The notes under the pieces were generated by a model, which saw only the letters and a list, made by a program, of their open reading frames with translations, was not told the DNA's origin and searched no databases. The position numbers and the translations under genes are program-made. DNA of 64,000 bases from Onthophagus taurus (lineage: Eukaryota > Arthropoda > Insecta > Coleoptera > Scarabaeidae): positions 44,176,001-44,240,000 of the forward strand of contig NC_091966.1 of assembly GCF_036711975.1 (NCBI RefSeq), in the 5' to 3' direction. This document shows, one piece after another, positions 15,601-27,227 of this stretch; the first letter of the stretch is position 1; each line of letters starts with the position of its first letter.

Positions 15601-17759
15601 AGATATGAGAGAAACGCGATTTCTGAGCATTTCTTGGTGGAATAAGTAAAGAGAGCTGTCCATAATTGAAAAAAAAAATTGATTTTTTCGATCTGAACAG
15701 TTAGCGTTTTTACTTACATGAGAAGATCATCTATAATGATTTTAAAGGACGGAATAATTGTTTAGAGATTATCTCCTGAGAGACTTTCTTCTTCAGAAAC
15801 GTTGCGTGCAGGTACTAGATAGCTTCAGGAATACGGAGAGATGCAGACAAACTTTTCTCTGTGGCCACCTAAATGTGTACACAACTAAGTTTGTGAAGAA
15901 ACACTTAAGTATAAGATTTGTATAACAATTCACAAATGTTAAGGGGTTTCCTGAGGTATTTAAGGCTTTCTGCAAATCTTTTGGAAGGGAAGACCTTAGT
16001 GTGAAAATCAACAGGAAATGATAATAAATATTGTGGAGAATAAAATAATCAGCAAAATGGGAGACACAAAGAAATCTACCCCCAAGGCAAGCTAATTAAA
16101 TGGCCAAATTAATTCAAGTACAAAGTAACTCAATCGAACCTCAATATAACTCAAACAGAAAGGAACTCAACTGCCACACGCATGTCACTTTAAAACTTAG
16201 GGGCTACTTTAGGAACCGAAAGCAACCGTAAGCCGAGCTAATCCAATCTCAAACCAACGCAACCTTACCTCAAATCAAACCAATTATAATCCCAAAGTAA
16301 ACCAACCTAACTCTAAAGCAACGCGATTCATCTTCAAAACGAGTTAATCTAAACCAAGAAGGATTATATTCTTCTGGAATTAGAAAAGGAAATTCAACTC
16401 CAATGCAAGCCAATCAATTGATTATTAGCGATCGTTTATTATATTACGATTCGATTACTTTAGGAAATCTGAAGTAATATAATCAGTCTTGCGTGAATCG
16501 AGTTATTAATACAATAAGAATAAGTATCCAGAATAGTTGTAAATTCTGTAAGGCGACAACCTTGTTTTAGCGTCAGGGAGTCTGAATCTCAATATGAATT
16601 ATCTAGATTGGCGTTCACCGCATACTGCAATCTGATTTGCTCTTTAAGGTCTAAAAATTCAGCTGTAAAGCCTTAGCTTAGGCCCACTTTCAACAGTCTG
16701 GGGAATAGTTAATTTAATACCATGGTTATAGTGGTTTTAAACGCTCTCATTGCCTAAGAGCTGGATTTATAAATTTGTCAAGAGGTGGTAAAAGTGGGCC
16801 TTAATCTGGCAAAAAATAAAGTTCTCAGATATGTTATCTAATGTCTACCACATATGACCTATTATAATTATTCTTGTTTATAATAAAAATCTTTCTTATT
16901 TAACAATAGTTAATATTGATATTGTAATTATCAATATTAGTAATTATTGAGTTTTATTTTTAATTTTTTTAACCAACTTTTAGACAGCCTGTACTTTAGA
17001 ATGATTACCTAACTGAGTTTGTATAATCACATAAATTACAAATTTGCAACAATAGAGTGGGAAGGTCAATTATTACCGTTCCACCATGAAATAATCAAGG
17101 TGTGGTGAAACAATAGCTTTTCAAATAACAACGGAAGCAAAAATAAACAAAAAATGCGGTAATAAACTTATTTTTTTTACCTCGATATCGCTTCTTGTGC
17201 AGAACTCGTTCAAACTTTGGATCCAAACTTGAAGTAATTCATTCACAATAACCATATCACTGTATAACCATTGAAACACATCATTTATCCATAAAACACT
17301 AACGTTATCTGCACCTGTGCACATAGGAGCCGGAATATATCGAGTTTTTTTAAGATCAGCTGGAGCTGGTGATTGTCTTGTTAATCGTCTTCTTGCTGTC
17401 GGTGTTGATGGGACCGCTCCACCTTTACTTTTCGGTAAACTTGAAGATTTTTTTAATGACACCAGCGGTTTTTCGATAGATTTTTCTAAATCGTTGGTTA
17501 CTGATGCTGAATTAGAGGTTAAAGCCAAATCATCTTTGCTTATTACTTCGGTAATTTTCGGTTTGCTAACGATTTCCGTTGCTGATTTCTTGTTACGATT
17601 CTCAAGGAATTTTGCGTAAAGGAACTTGCCAAGCCAAAGAAGGCCGAAAGCTACCAGGATCCAGCCGAAAATGAACATGGCCAGAGTATCCATGGTTGTA
17701 TTTGAGTAGGAATCGAAGGTACAGATTAGATCGTCCACATTTTCCGCTTGATCTTCCAT
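9620..17759 (-). CDS. TMEM24/C2CD2-like membrane-contact lipid-transfer protein with C2 and C1 domains (858 aa)
   Basis: Fourteen exons: 17759-17181, 14209-14114, 12781-12528, 12468-12333, 12275-12058, 11949-11760, 11688-11568, 11478-11378, 11325-11302 (24 bp), 11125-10967, 10677-10443, 10390-10129, 10073-9921, 9668-9620. They sum to 2577 bp with all phases matching. Residues about 28-50 form one transmembrane helix near the N-terminus. Residues about 140-340 look like an SMP-type lipid-binding region (ADNVSVLWINDVFQWLYSD). A C2 domain spans about 370-470 (LLVKIIRATQLGG, then EPYCVIEMDEPPQKYQTS). A C1 zinc finger near 780-830 has the full H-x12-C-x2-C ... C-x2-C-x4-H-x2-C-x7-C spacing and is split by an intron. 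TM+SMP+C2 is the plan of ER-anchored TMEM24/C2CD2L proteins that move phosphoinositides to the plasma membrane; the C1 is absent in human C2CD2L as I recall it. PDZD8 is the alternative, but no PDZ is seen. Confidence 0.75.
12880..13900. repeat. Repeated ~130-bp intron segments split by a TIR element
   Basis: Segments at about 12900-13020, 13080-13140 and 13760-13890 share the order GGTA-AAGAAG, ATTTATATCT(C/G)AAA, TTAAAGC, TTATGATATC/AAGATATA, AGATTT. This looks like an old dispersed or tandem repeat in the intron between exons 2 and 3 of the C2CD2-like gene. The middle copy is interrupted by the element at 13141-13615. Confidence 0.5.
13141..13615. mobile_element. Non-autonomous TIR transposon with 8-bp target duplication and a THAP-like exon
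   Basis: Perfect 8-bp direct repeats CTCAGAAT flank the element at 13133-13140 and 13616-13623. Terminal inverted repeats of about 32 bp begin CTTTGATT and include TATATATAATAT and GATTGAGC. An 8-bp duplication fits P-element or hAT superfamilies. Inside, on +, 13365-13414 reads MYCFVCKVRDNTVSHHL and ends in a strong donor (gtaagt), which resembles the start of a THAP zinc-finger exon (C-x2-C). P elements encode THAP-type transposases, so a deleted P-like element is the preferred reading. Confidence 0.7.
14210..17180 (-). other. Large first coding intron of the C2CD2-like gene
   Basis: A 3-kb intron with no credible exon. About 16080-16420 is strand-asymmetric (rich in A and C on +, with recurrent CAAACCAA/AACTCAA-type words), possibly a decayed repeat. 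A short TIR element lies at 16678-16803. The ORFs at 14570-16011 match nothing I recognise. Confidence 0.45.
16678..16803. mobile_element. Short TIR element (MITE family A, copy 1)
   Basis: Ends are TTAGGCCCACTTT and AAAGTGGGCCTTAA in inverted orientation. The core (CCATGGTTATAG...GCTCTCATTGCCTAAGAGCTG.ATTTAT) is shared with 41047-41187, which shows a mobile family. No internal ORF. Confidence 0.75.
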
Positions 17760-17760
17760 A

Positions 17761-17772
17761 TCACACCGCCAT
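17761..17772 (-). promoter_or_regulatory. Three-codon upstream ORF before the C2CD2-like start
   Basis: ATGGCGGTGTGA on the minus strand (Met-Ala-Val-stop) ends one base before the main ATG at 17759. Scanning ribosomes would meet it first, so it could dampen translation. It matters only if the transcript starts above 17772, which is not shown. Confidence 0.35.
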
Positions 17773-20700
17773 CGCGTTCAATCGAAGGTGGGAGAGATAC
17801 TCCAAGCTACTCTTCATTGTAACCATCAAAAAAATCATTTCAAAAACCGTCTGGTGGTGTTCTCCATTTAGTGGCGAGGTGCCGGGAACGACTGCGAACC
17901 GCCTCCCTGAGAATAGAACGAATAGAGGAGAGACTTAGATATTTTTGTTATTTTTATTTATTTTTTTTTTCGTTCGTTAGCGAGAAGGACGAGTGTATGA
18001 GATCGAGGAGAACCAAAAATACGACTCCTCCCGGTCGTACCGCTGGGGAGCGCCGCAGTGGACATTATAAATATAACTACACCAAGTGTTCCACATTTTG
18101 CCGGATCGCACGGTCTTGGAATAGGTAAAGTGAACGCGAGGTGATTCACGTTTTAAGATAACGTGCTCTCTCTTCAATATTACACTCGAAATTCTAAGTA
18201 AGAGTTTATTAGTTATGCTCTAGATGTTTATCAGTAGTGTATATGTAAACTTTTTACTTTTTTATTTATGTACATAGATGTTTGTGATTGTTAACGTTAT
18301 AACGTAAAAATTAAAAAAGAATTACATAATTGATATGATTAGTTTAAAATCCCAAAATGGACCATTTATGTTTAAGTTTTGAACTTATTTAACTAATTTT
18401 CATAATTGAACAGAAAATGTCGTATCAGCTTATCCAGAGACGGATAACGCAATGGTAGCAAGTAGCAAGCCAGCCAGCTCCTTTGAATCGCTAATATTTT
18501 TATTTTTTTTCAATACGAGTTATTATTATGAGTTTATCCAGCGCTAAAACTGCCTCCCCAGTTGTTAAATATCTTTTCAAAAAATCCGAAATGCCAAGGA
18601 TTTTAAAATTGTCAAAACAAATGTCATTATAACCAAAAGCGATGCTAAATTAGCTGCAATTACATTAATTTATTTTTAATTTATTTCAATTTTTTTAATA
18701 GTCAAATATGTATAAAATAGTAGTAATTAGTATCATCGGGAACGAAAAAAAATGGAGACAAATCCAAAAGTGAAGTGAAATTAGCGGCAACTTAATTAAG
18801 ATTTATTTAATTAATTACTTTAATTTATTTGTAAATATATTAAATTTTACCTAAAACCTACAAATTAATCATCACTGAACCAATTCAATGCAATTTCGTA
18901 AATAAATTTAAAATCATTTAACGAAAACATTATTTTAAATTAACATTATATTTGAAATAATTTATAGATGTAATAAAAATTGAAATATTTAAAATGATTT
19001 ATTATTACAAAGAGAAAATAAAACCTCTTATCAACTTAATCTTATCACAACTTTTATTATTTTCTTCTTAAAGCCGTTAATACCAGATCTTTTTACGTTA
19101 AAAACGTTTTTTCAACATTAATCATATATTCATATAATAACGTTTTCTTTAGGTTATCATATGCAAATTACTGGAATATGGAGACAGTTTTGTCGACGAC
19201 ATTGACATAATTTCTATATTTAAATGTTCACACAATATCGTATTTAGTAACAACTTTAAGATTATGTAAAACAACATTGACTTAATACAAATTTGTTAAT
19301 AATTTATTGTAAACATGTACTTTATTAATGAAATAATAAAACATTCAATCTTTTTTGTGATTATATATTTTTTTAAATCTTTTAAAATATCTATATCGTA
19401 TGTCACGACTATATTTGGCCCCTTCCGTGTCTGTCGACAAAACGTCTGGGGAGCACATCACAAACATCTGTACGAGTACAAAATAATCAATAACGTGAAT
19501 ACCTTAATTGCGCCACCTTTATTTATTAACATCATTTTGTATCTTACCCTTATTTAATTAAAATCCCCTTAAAATAAGTCATCAACATCAATCAATATTT
19601 ACCTATACCTTTTTTTCAAAAAAACCCTTAAATGTTCACTTAAAATCTCACTGACACATCAAGGTTTATTTTTTCTAATAAATAAATTAATCTCACGACA
19701 TACGTTGTATACAAAATACGCACATGTTCGTCGTTTTATTTAGCCTTGCGGCATTTAACGCGGATTTCTGGTGACACGAACCGCATCAGCAGGAGGAGTC
19801 GATACAGTGTCGATATTGGAGTGTGCAGGTTCTCTTCTCCCCCACCTTGTGTTTCGGACGACAGCAAGAAAGGCAGGAGTTCTCAAACTGTACGGATTAA
19901 AATTTTATCAATTGCGGTACCGTTAGTTTATTACATACTTTATTAAAGGAATGTAAAGTGAGTTTGTATGGATTTGCAACGTTCTCATACGAATCACATC
20001 TGTTATTAATAAAACAATTTAGATAACAGGCATTATTTTTCTTTGAAAAAAATTTTTCATTGTTGTTCCCATGAATAAAATTTTATGTATCAAAGAAATG
20101 TTTGTTTGTGCTAAATCGTCTATCATCAATTATTTATCGTCAATTTTTAATCTTATCATCACTAACTCATTACCACGGTTAGAACCATGAATAATGACAC
20201 AACCTCGGGTGAATCCCATGCAAAAAAATAATGAAACAATACAATAGACTAAACAACCCAGCGAACTATCAAATCAACATATTACGAAAAGGAGTTAGCA
20301 GTTTATTATCTAACTGGCCGGATAAAAACATACATAAAAGCAGAAGGTACTTGTTATGTCTATAACATCTAGACATAACAAGTACCTTGCATATTATATT
20401 GGGTGTTCTTATATATAAACTGCAATTTTGGGTGCCTAAAGAACCCGAGGACGTAAGGCGAGTTTCAAAAATCGGAAAGAACTGTAATCTTTCGGCTACA
20501 TTCCCGATATTGGAATGTGATATATTGCTAGAGTAGGCATTAAAGGATTTTGAATTAGTCTCACCGAGACGAAGAGGTTGAGAGCAAAGCCTAGGTACTC
20601 GATGAAGTACATAGTCTACCAGGGTACGAGTTTTGAGAAAAAAGATCTTGCTCTTTCTACTATTTCAGGTAGTCCATTTAAGGCTGCAGCAAAGTGTTGG

Positions 20701-20985
20701 CACTTACCGAACGGAGATAAGAAAAGAGCATATCCGTAATCATGAGGTCAGCAGGTGCACAAATAGAGTCTACCATACACTACAGCGAAGATAATAGAGA
20801 CAATAATTGAAATGCGGGATGCCATAAAGGCCTTAGGAGAGTCTCCAACCTTCACAATTCCTTTTGATTGTAACATTCACATAGCCATAAATTTTGCCTG
20901 TTGAATTTCTAGGATGAGTGATAGTGAATTTCTTTACGTCAATTGACATTTAGATGTACAGATTACAGAAAAATCAATAGAATTC
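17773..20985. other. Intergenic, no gene supported
   Basis: Presumed promoter and 5' UTR of the C2CD2-like gene at the left end, then AT-rich sequence. A less AT-rich segment at 19730-19960 could be a CpG-containing promoter or old insert, but nothing decisive is seen. A GCGCCACCT motif lies at 19510-19518. A perfect hairpin is at 20344-20388. The sequence from 20400 to 20980 looks like decayed transposon. Confidence 0.4.
20344..20388. repeat. Perfect 18-bp hairpin
   Basis: AAGGTACTTGTTATGTCT at 20344-20361 is exactly reverse-complemented at 20371-20388 with a 9-nt loop. The sequence bounding it shows no wider inverted repeat. Confidence 0.8.
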
Positions 20986-20989
20986 AATA

Positions 20990-21192
20990 AACCCGTCTTT
21001 CTCCGCTTCGACGACTCAATTAAAGCCGTTGATCGAGTTAAAAAAGAATATACCGGAACAGATAATAGATGTTATATACACTAACACTACCACTAAAATA
21101 AAAACCCCCCAAGGCGAACTGAAGACATATCTGTTAGCGAAAGTGTTAAACAAGGGGATTCACTAAGTTCCTTCTTATTTAACCTACTGCAT
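20990..21192 (+). mobile_element. LINE reverse-transcriptase remnant
   Basis: One frame reads FLRFDDSIKAVDRVKKEY, two stops, then RRTEDISVSESVKQGDSLSS and FLFNLL. This matches the RT motifs F-D-x-x-K-A-F-D-x-V and (V/I)-x-Q-G-D-(S/P)-L-S-P-x-L-F-N. Stops and substitutions show it is dead. Confidence 0.75.
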
Positions 21193-21195
21193 TAG

Positions 21196-21355
21196 TGTTT
21201 AGCCGTCTTGAGAGACGCATTGCAAAATCCGAATGTTTCTTGTTGTAGTGGTAATTTATTATTCAGCGTTAGGTTGTTACGTATTTTTATTGAACTAAAA
21301 CTAGAACTAACACTAGACCTAGAAGTAAAAACGTTTGGGGTGTGTCTCAAGACTG
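21196..21355. repeat. CTAGTT fold-back repeat (copy 3)
   Basis: GTTTAGCCGTCTTGAGAGACG at 21198 resembles the family centre. TTTTTATTGAACTAAAACTA at about 21283 continues as ACTAGAACTAACACTAGACC, which is the reverse-strand arm. It follows the LINE remnant, as copy 1 does. Confidence 0.7.
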
Positions 21356-21601
21356 TTTGTAGTTTAGCAGTGCTATTCTAGACATCTTAACACAACGTAA
21401 TTTTACAATTTATTCTAGGCTCTAATAACTGTAATTCCGCACATTTTTTTGCAATTTAGAGTTTACTCAATCAATCGATTCTACATTTTAATTTCAAATC
21501 CAAACATTACAATCAAGTTTCCAGTTATTCAGTAAACGAAAATTTAGTTATAAAATCACCAACAAAAATGATTTTATTGCAAACAAAAAACACAAAATAA
21601 T

Positions 21602-22684
21602 TTAATTATTTACAAATTTATTTAAATAAATATCATCGCTTTTGGTAGATGCAATTAATCCATTTTCATGTATGTGATTACTATCATACCCATAATCGAT
21701 TAAATTCCCTTTTAAATCAACCATTTTTCCACCGAGCGCATCAAGTATAGCATTTCCAGCGCAAATATCCCATTTTTTTATGTTTGTTGTGTGTATATAA
21801 ACATCGTTTTCACCCTTTACCACTTCTAATACTTTATAACCTATAAAAAAATTATTTCAAAATAAATCTTTACAAATAAATTTAATTAACTTGACCTGCC
21901 CCTCCCGCTGTTGTTATTTTAAAATTCTTTAATTGACTAGATTTAATCATTTGTTCAACGGCACCTTTATGTGATCTTGATACGATTATCTTTATAAAAT
22001 CGTCCGATTTAGCTTTAACTTGTATGTTTTTATCAGATAATCCAACACCGACCCATCCCCAGTACCACTTTTTAATTAATGGTTGATAAATAACACCAAT
22101 AACAGCCCTATTTTTAACGGCAACACAAACCATTGTAGTTACATAATGTAATAAGCCCTCTAAAAAACGTAATATTATATCAATTTCACTTTTATTTTTT
22201 AAATACCAGTAAATTCTTGTGTAGCATCTAAAGGATCAATCCAAACAGTAACATCATCTACTGGAACATTAACATCAACTAACTCATCAATTTCCGATAA
22301 TTTAATTATTCTATCACTACCAGTATAATCACATTTATCTACAGCTTCCTCTGATATCACACGAATTCTTTTATCATACGATTTTATAGTCCCCATCATA
22401 ACACAGTGTGATTTTAAATCAGCCATAGTCACAGAATCGTTAGCACCTTCTTTCGTTTTACCTTTACTTCTAATATCATTAGTATTTTTGTATTTGAGCA
22501 CTTCCAAACCACCCTCGTTAGCTGCCAGTATCGATGTTTGAAGTAATTCTTTTAAATTAATTGTTCTAATGTTGTTCATTGATGATGTGTCCCTCAAGAA
22601 AGCATAATAAAAAATTAATAAAAAACCTATTGCAAATATTGCTATTCCAGTTTTATTTAAGTGTACTGTCCCTGCTAAATTCAT
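21602..22684 (-). CDS. BPNT2: Golgi/ER-type 3'(2'),5'-bisphosphate nucleotidase (gPAPP/IMPAD1 family, 326 aa)
   Basis: Dephosphorylates phosphoadenosine 3',5'-phosphate, the by-product of sulfotransferases, in the secretory pathway. Exons 22684-22207, 22159-21896 and 21840-21602 total 981 bp and join in frame. Residues 10-30 ([20 protein letters not shown]) form an N-terminal signal anchor, as expected for the luminal enzyme. The Mg/Li-sensitive phosphatase signatures are present: the glutamate-containing SEEAV, the metal site [13 protein letters not shown] at the end of exon 1, and [15 protein letters not shown] in exon 3. Length is slightly below the usual ~350 aa. The second donor (gtcaag) is weak but keeps the frame. 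The start is the first ATG and gives the anchor helix. It is divergently arranged with UBE2W. Confidence 0.93.
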
Positions 22685-23532
22685 CGTAAGATCACGTTTA
22701 TATTATTTTATGAGCATAAATATGTAGATAATGACACGTATACATATAATTTTTAGTATTTTATAAATTTGTAGGTTAGAATTGATTAGAACACGCAGCA
22801 AACTAATTAAGTTGGGAATAATTTAACACGTGTTTTCTTTAATTAATATTTATTTAAGTTTATTTAATTTTTAATGATTAATTTATTTCCCCGAATAGGG
22901 ATAAGAAAAATCATTATTTTTCTTGGGTTATAAAGTTTATTTTGACATTTGATATGTAATACTAATAAATAAAATGAAGTTAGTTTCTGGTTAGTTTCAT
23001 CAACGGTGATAAAGATTTAATCAATATATAAAAATTATTTAATACAATCAACAATTATAAAAAATAACCTAATTTTCTTAATTTTTATTTAATTAATTAT
23101 AATAACCAAAAAATATTAACAAATTGTCATGTTTTGCATTGACATAAAAATAAAATGAAGTTAGGTAAAAAATGTTTAATCGAAATAAGCGGTTTTAGTT
23201 TCAAAAATTATTATTAATAACCTCAAAATACTTCAAAATTAATTATGGCTTCTTATATATGAATTTAAAAAAAAGATGTAAATTATTTCACTTTTATTTA
23301 TTTTTTGGAGAATGAAATGAAGTTAGGTTAAATTTAAACGTCAAAATTCAAGGTTGAAATTTTAATAGGTAAACTGGATTATCTCAAGTCTATTATTATT
23401 TTTATTCCATTGTTCGTTTTGATTCGTTTAAACTTACACGGATCGTTCATCGATTCCGTTTTTAATTCAATTACGACCATAAAATTCACTGAACGGTGAC
23501 GTTTTGGAATGACATAAAAACAAAAAGTCAAA
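22685..23532. promoter_or_regulatory. Shared upstream region of BPNT2 (-) and UBE2W (+)
   Basis: An 848-bp head-to-head spacer. The word AAATGAAGTTAG recurs near 22973, 23152 and 23315, twice preceded by a TGACAT-containing stretch. This suggests a degenerate ~170-bp tandem repeat. No TATA box is evident at either side. Confidence 0.5.
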
Positions 23533-24636
23533 ATGGCAGGAATGTCTCCCTCTGAAGTAAGTTTTCAATGTTTTTTCAACAGAATTTAAACTATTTCTTT
23601 GTTAATTCGATTCAATTACATAAAAAATAACAACTTCATTAAGTATTCTTTATGTTATAACCATCAAACAATTAGCTTTGTTGTAAAAAAGTGCCTACAT
23701 GAACGTTTGCTTGATTTATCAACTTACAGAGAAGACTTCAAAAGGAATTGATGTCTTTAATGAAAGAACCACCACCGGGAGTATCTGTGGATGTTGATTT
23801 GACAGGACAAAATTTATTACAGTGTGTTAATAGGAAGGGTTATGTAAATTTTATTTAAAAATATTATTTTAGGTGGATTGTTCATATGGAGGGTGTTAAC
23901 GGAACGCTTTATGAGGGTGAAAGTTTTCAATTACAGTTCAAATTCACCAATAAATATCCTTTTGATTCGCCAGAGGTAAGCTTAAAAAAAGTTGTTTTTC
24001 TTTTATTTTATTTATATTTTATTTATCTGCTGTTTATGTAAAACCTTGACTCATTAACAAAGAATTTATCTTGTTTTATAGATAATTGTTTTTTTAAAAT
24101 TTATTACTCCGAATAATAAATTAAAATGTTATTGTTTCCTTTATTAAGGAAAAAAAAGTTTGGTTATGATAAATGGATATATCAACAATGCCAACTTAAT
24201 TAGTTTAAAAATAAAAAAACCAAAAATATTTTTTTTTAATAAATCATTAAAAAATGCGTTTTAACATTTTTAAAGGTAACATTTATTGGAAACAATATCC
24301 CAGTTCATCCACATGTATATAGTAATGGTCACATTTGCCTTTCAATATTAACGGATGATTGGTCACCAGCACTTTCTGTTCAATCAGTATGTTTATCGAT
24401 TGTGTCCATGCTCAGTAGTTGCAAAGAAAAGGTAATAATGAATTAAAAATAAATGATTTTAAAGTGAAAATTTTTGTGAATATTTATAGAAAAGGCCTCC
24501 CGATAATGCTTTTTATGTAAAAACTTGTAGTAAAAACCCAAAGAAAACGAAATGGTGGTATCACGGTAAGTTTAATTAAATACAATTAACAATATCTTTT
24601 TATAATTTTTGTTTTATTTTAGATGACTCGGTATAA
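23533..24636 (+). CDS. UBE2W: Ubiquitin-conjugating enzyme E2 W (154 aa)
   Basis: E2 enzyme known for attaching ubiquitin to substrate N-termini. Six exons: 23533-23556, 23730-23821, 23873-23975, 24276-24431, 24490-24565, 24623-24636. They give 465 bp in frame. The protein keeps the family landmarks: [46 protein letters not shown], and the catalytic cysteine in [14 protein letters not shown]. The usual HPN triad position reads HPH, typical of UBE2W. It ends KTKWWYHDDSV, the C-terminal tail characteristic of this E2. Splice sites are canonical. The start ATG is the first in the exon and matches the MAGMSPSE-type start of orthologues. Little doubt about identity. Confidence 0.97.
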
Positions 24637-25330
24637 TATTGAACACAAAAAAGAGGAAAAAGAATACAGAAAAAAGAAATAATGTGATTATTTATGAATT
24701 CCTTAATATGTAAAATAACACATATTTACATTGTTTAAAGTAGGTTAAGCTTATAAGTACGTACTTGAATGTGAATTACTTAAATGAAATGAAAAAGAAA
24801 AATCGAAAATTGTGGTAAAAAAATTTTATTGTTATTCTCTTTTCTCGATCGGACGTAGAAAAGATGAAATTACGAAGAAATAAGAAATATTTCCTGCCAT
24901 ATGTAACTGTTATTTATGTGAATTTGTGAATTTAAAGTTTTCCTTTTTTCTTTATAACACATAATAGGGCGTTTTTATTTTTTTTAGAATGCAATTTGTT
25001 AAGATTCAATTACTCAATAATTAATAAAAGAAAATTAGAGACGGTTTCAACATAGATTAGATAAAAACAATTTTTACATCTAATACGCTTTTTTATTTCA
25101 AACGATAACCTATTTTGAAGCGAATGGTTTATTTTGTTGTTAACTTCAAGATTGTCAGAAGAATTTGAAATCATTTGTATAAATCTATCGGAACGAATCT
25201 CGGAGTAGCTATAAAACTATATGCGACATGGTGAAGAGCAAAACCAGCTGTATGAGGTGGCGAAAGAAGCTCGAACGAAATATGCGCTTAGAATCGGCCA
25301 AATTGCGCAAATTCAACTTGGTGGTGAGCC

Positions 25331-25610
25331 AAGGTCCATTGAGTATTGGTTATAAGGTTATCCAACTCGAACAAATTAACGTTGACGGCGTGAGGTGGGA
25401 AACATAACGTCATTAGAGGAAAAATATAACAATTTATGTTAATAATTATTTAAAAATTAAACAAGTGTTATTAAACTCAAGAAATAAAGAGTTTGTGTTG
25501 GTTTACGTATATAAATGAAAACAAAGAATTGACAATTCTTCCAATGACGTCACAACAGCGTTCACAGGGAGTTGGATAACCTTACACAGTATGTTTACTC
25601 AACTGACCTT
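25331..25610. mobile_element. Mutator-like MITE (family B, copy 1)
   Basis: Inverted ends AAGGTCCATTGAGTA...AAGGTTATCCAACTC and GAGTTGGATAACCTT...ACTGACCTT. Near-identical direct repeats GGTGGTGAGC (25321-25330) and GGTGGTGAAC (25611-25620) flank it. A 9-10-bp duplication is the Mutator-like range. Similar ends occur at 52554-52832. No ORF. Confidence 0.7.
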
Positions 25611-27070
25611 GGTGGTGAACAATGAACATGAGGTGGTTGTCTCTTATCACGACAAATAGGTTAAGTACAGGTATCCCAAATTCGTTGTTCGCATAGGCAA
25701 CCTCCGAAACCAAAAGAGATAGAAAAAAAGTAGCTTACATGTCATGATCTCGTTTTGCGAGAAACTCAGAATAGCTATCGTCTTTTGTTTTCGGCCTATC
25801 GGCAAAAACTGAAAAATTTGCGAAAGCGACAAATGCGTGTATCTCACTTATTACCAAAGATGAAGTATTATAATTAAAACATTGTATGGGCAACATTTTA
25901 CAAAGAATTCAGTGGTGTAGGTGGATTTTCTTCTCAATGATTTATTTTCGAGATTTTACAAGTAACTTTATTTTTTAAATACATATAATGGGGCCGTTAC
26001 AATTTTTTTTATTGGCTTATTCGATAGTTTAGCAAAATTGAAGACTTCTATAATTTTTTATTTTTCAAACGGCTTTAATTTTTCCAAAAAAAAAAAAAAT
26101 AATGAAAATTTGAAAACACTTTGGAGACGTCACCGTTGCTTCGCACGTGGTTGGTCGAAATAAAAATCAACAAATCTGCATGAGCGCTAGAAGAAGAGAT
26201 CCGAACGATGCACATTTGTGTCTTCTTGATCTTACGCGACAACTTCGGATTTTGAATTTTAATATTAATTATTGCAAAAATTAAACAATTTTAGGATCTG
26301 AAAATGTTACTAATCCTTCTATTTTTACATAGTTTATCGATTTTTTGAAAGACGGTCTTTCTACGCGATTGAGGGTAACGACCCCATTGGCTAAACCTCT
26401 AAAATAATTGGATATTTTTTCTGAATAAATATAACATAAAAGGGATGAAATTCTCCATATTTCTCTAATATAAATATAACATAACCTGGAAGCTGTCAAT
26501 TCTTGATATGATTAAGTTTAAAATGATATTTTATAACGTTGTAATAAATAATAACAGCGTTAATAACCTTATTTTTAACGGCAAATTTAATAACAGAGAA
26601 AATAAAGGTTTTGAAAGTGCAAGGTAATTATCATCGCGTTTTTGCTCCGTTACTTTAAGGTTAAACTTCATTATCTCTATTATTTTTGCGCTAATAATCG
26701 ATCGCTTCCGCTTTTTGTAATAAGGTTAGAGTCCTAATACGCACAGACGATCATTTTTAACGTTTCTCAACTAAATTTTTTTCCACTTTAACGATTTCTT
26801 ACACAGGAAGTTGTTTTATCTATTTAAATTGTTGGTAATAAGGTTATATAAACTTCCGTTATTTAAAAATTAACTCTCTTAATTTAATTCGTTTTAAAAC
26901 AAACTTTATGAAGATTTAACGAACCTATTTGGGTCTTAAATTACACAAAAACCTTTGATATTGCAATAAGTAATTTAAATTGCTTCATTCTCCTCCGCTT
27001 TCTAAAACAAAATACAACAAACAGAAAAGCTTTTTATAATCACACTAAATTATCAACACCGTTAAGGTGA

Positions 27071-27227
27071 TTAACCCATTAGTGCATAGTGTCCCTTTTA
27101 AGGGACGTTTTGCAAAAAATGTTTTTTCTAAAAAAATTACTAAAAATTACTACTTTTGATATAATAGATAATAAAATGAAAGAAAAATACAACAAAAAAT
27201 ATTTAACTTTATGCACTCATGGGTTAA
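27071..27227. mobile_element. piggyBac-type MITE flanked by TTAA
   Basis: TTAA at 27071-27074 and 27224-27227 bound a 149-bp element with ends CCCATTAGTGCATA and TATGCACTCATGGG (one mismatch). A subterminal palindrome GTCCCTTTTAAGGGAC lies at 27090-27105. TTAA duplication and CCC...GGG ends define piggyBac-family elements. It lies 270 bp upstream of the decarboxylase start. Confidence 0.88.

Noticed and set aside
15175-16011. Minus-strand frames of 62 and 72 residues in the C2CD2-like intron
   Set aside because: No recognisable motif, no splice partners and poor start context; likely chance or very old transposon debris.
19746-19946. Plus-strand 66-residue frame (MRHLTRISGDTNR...)
   Set aside because: No family resemblance or exon structure; it lies in a slightly GC-richer spacer and may be coincidental.
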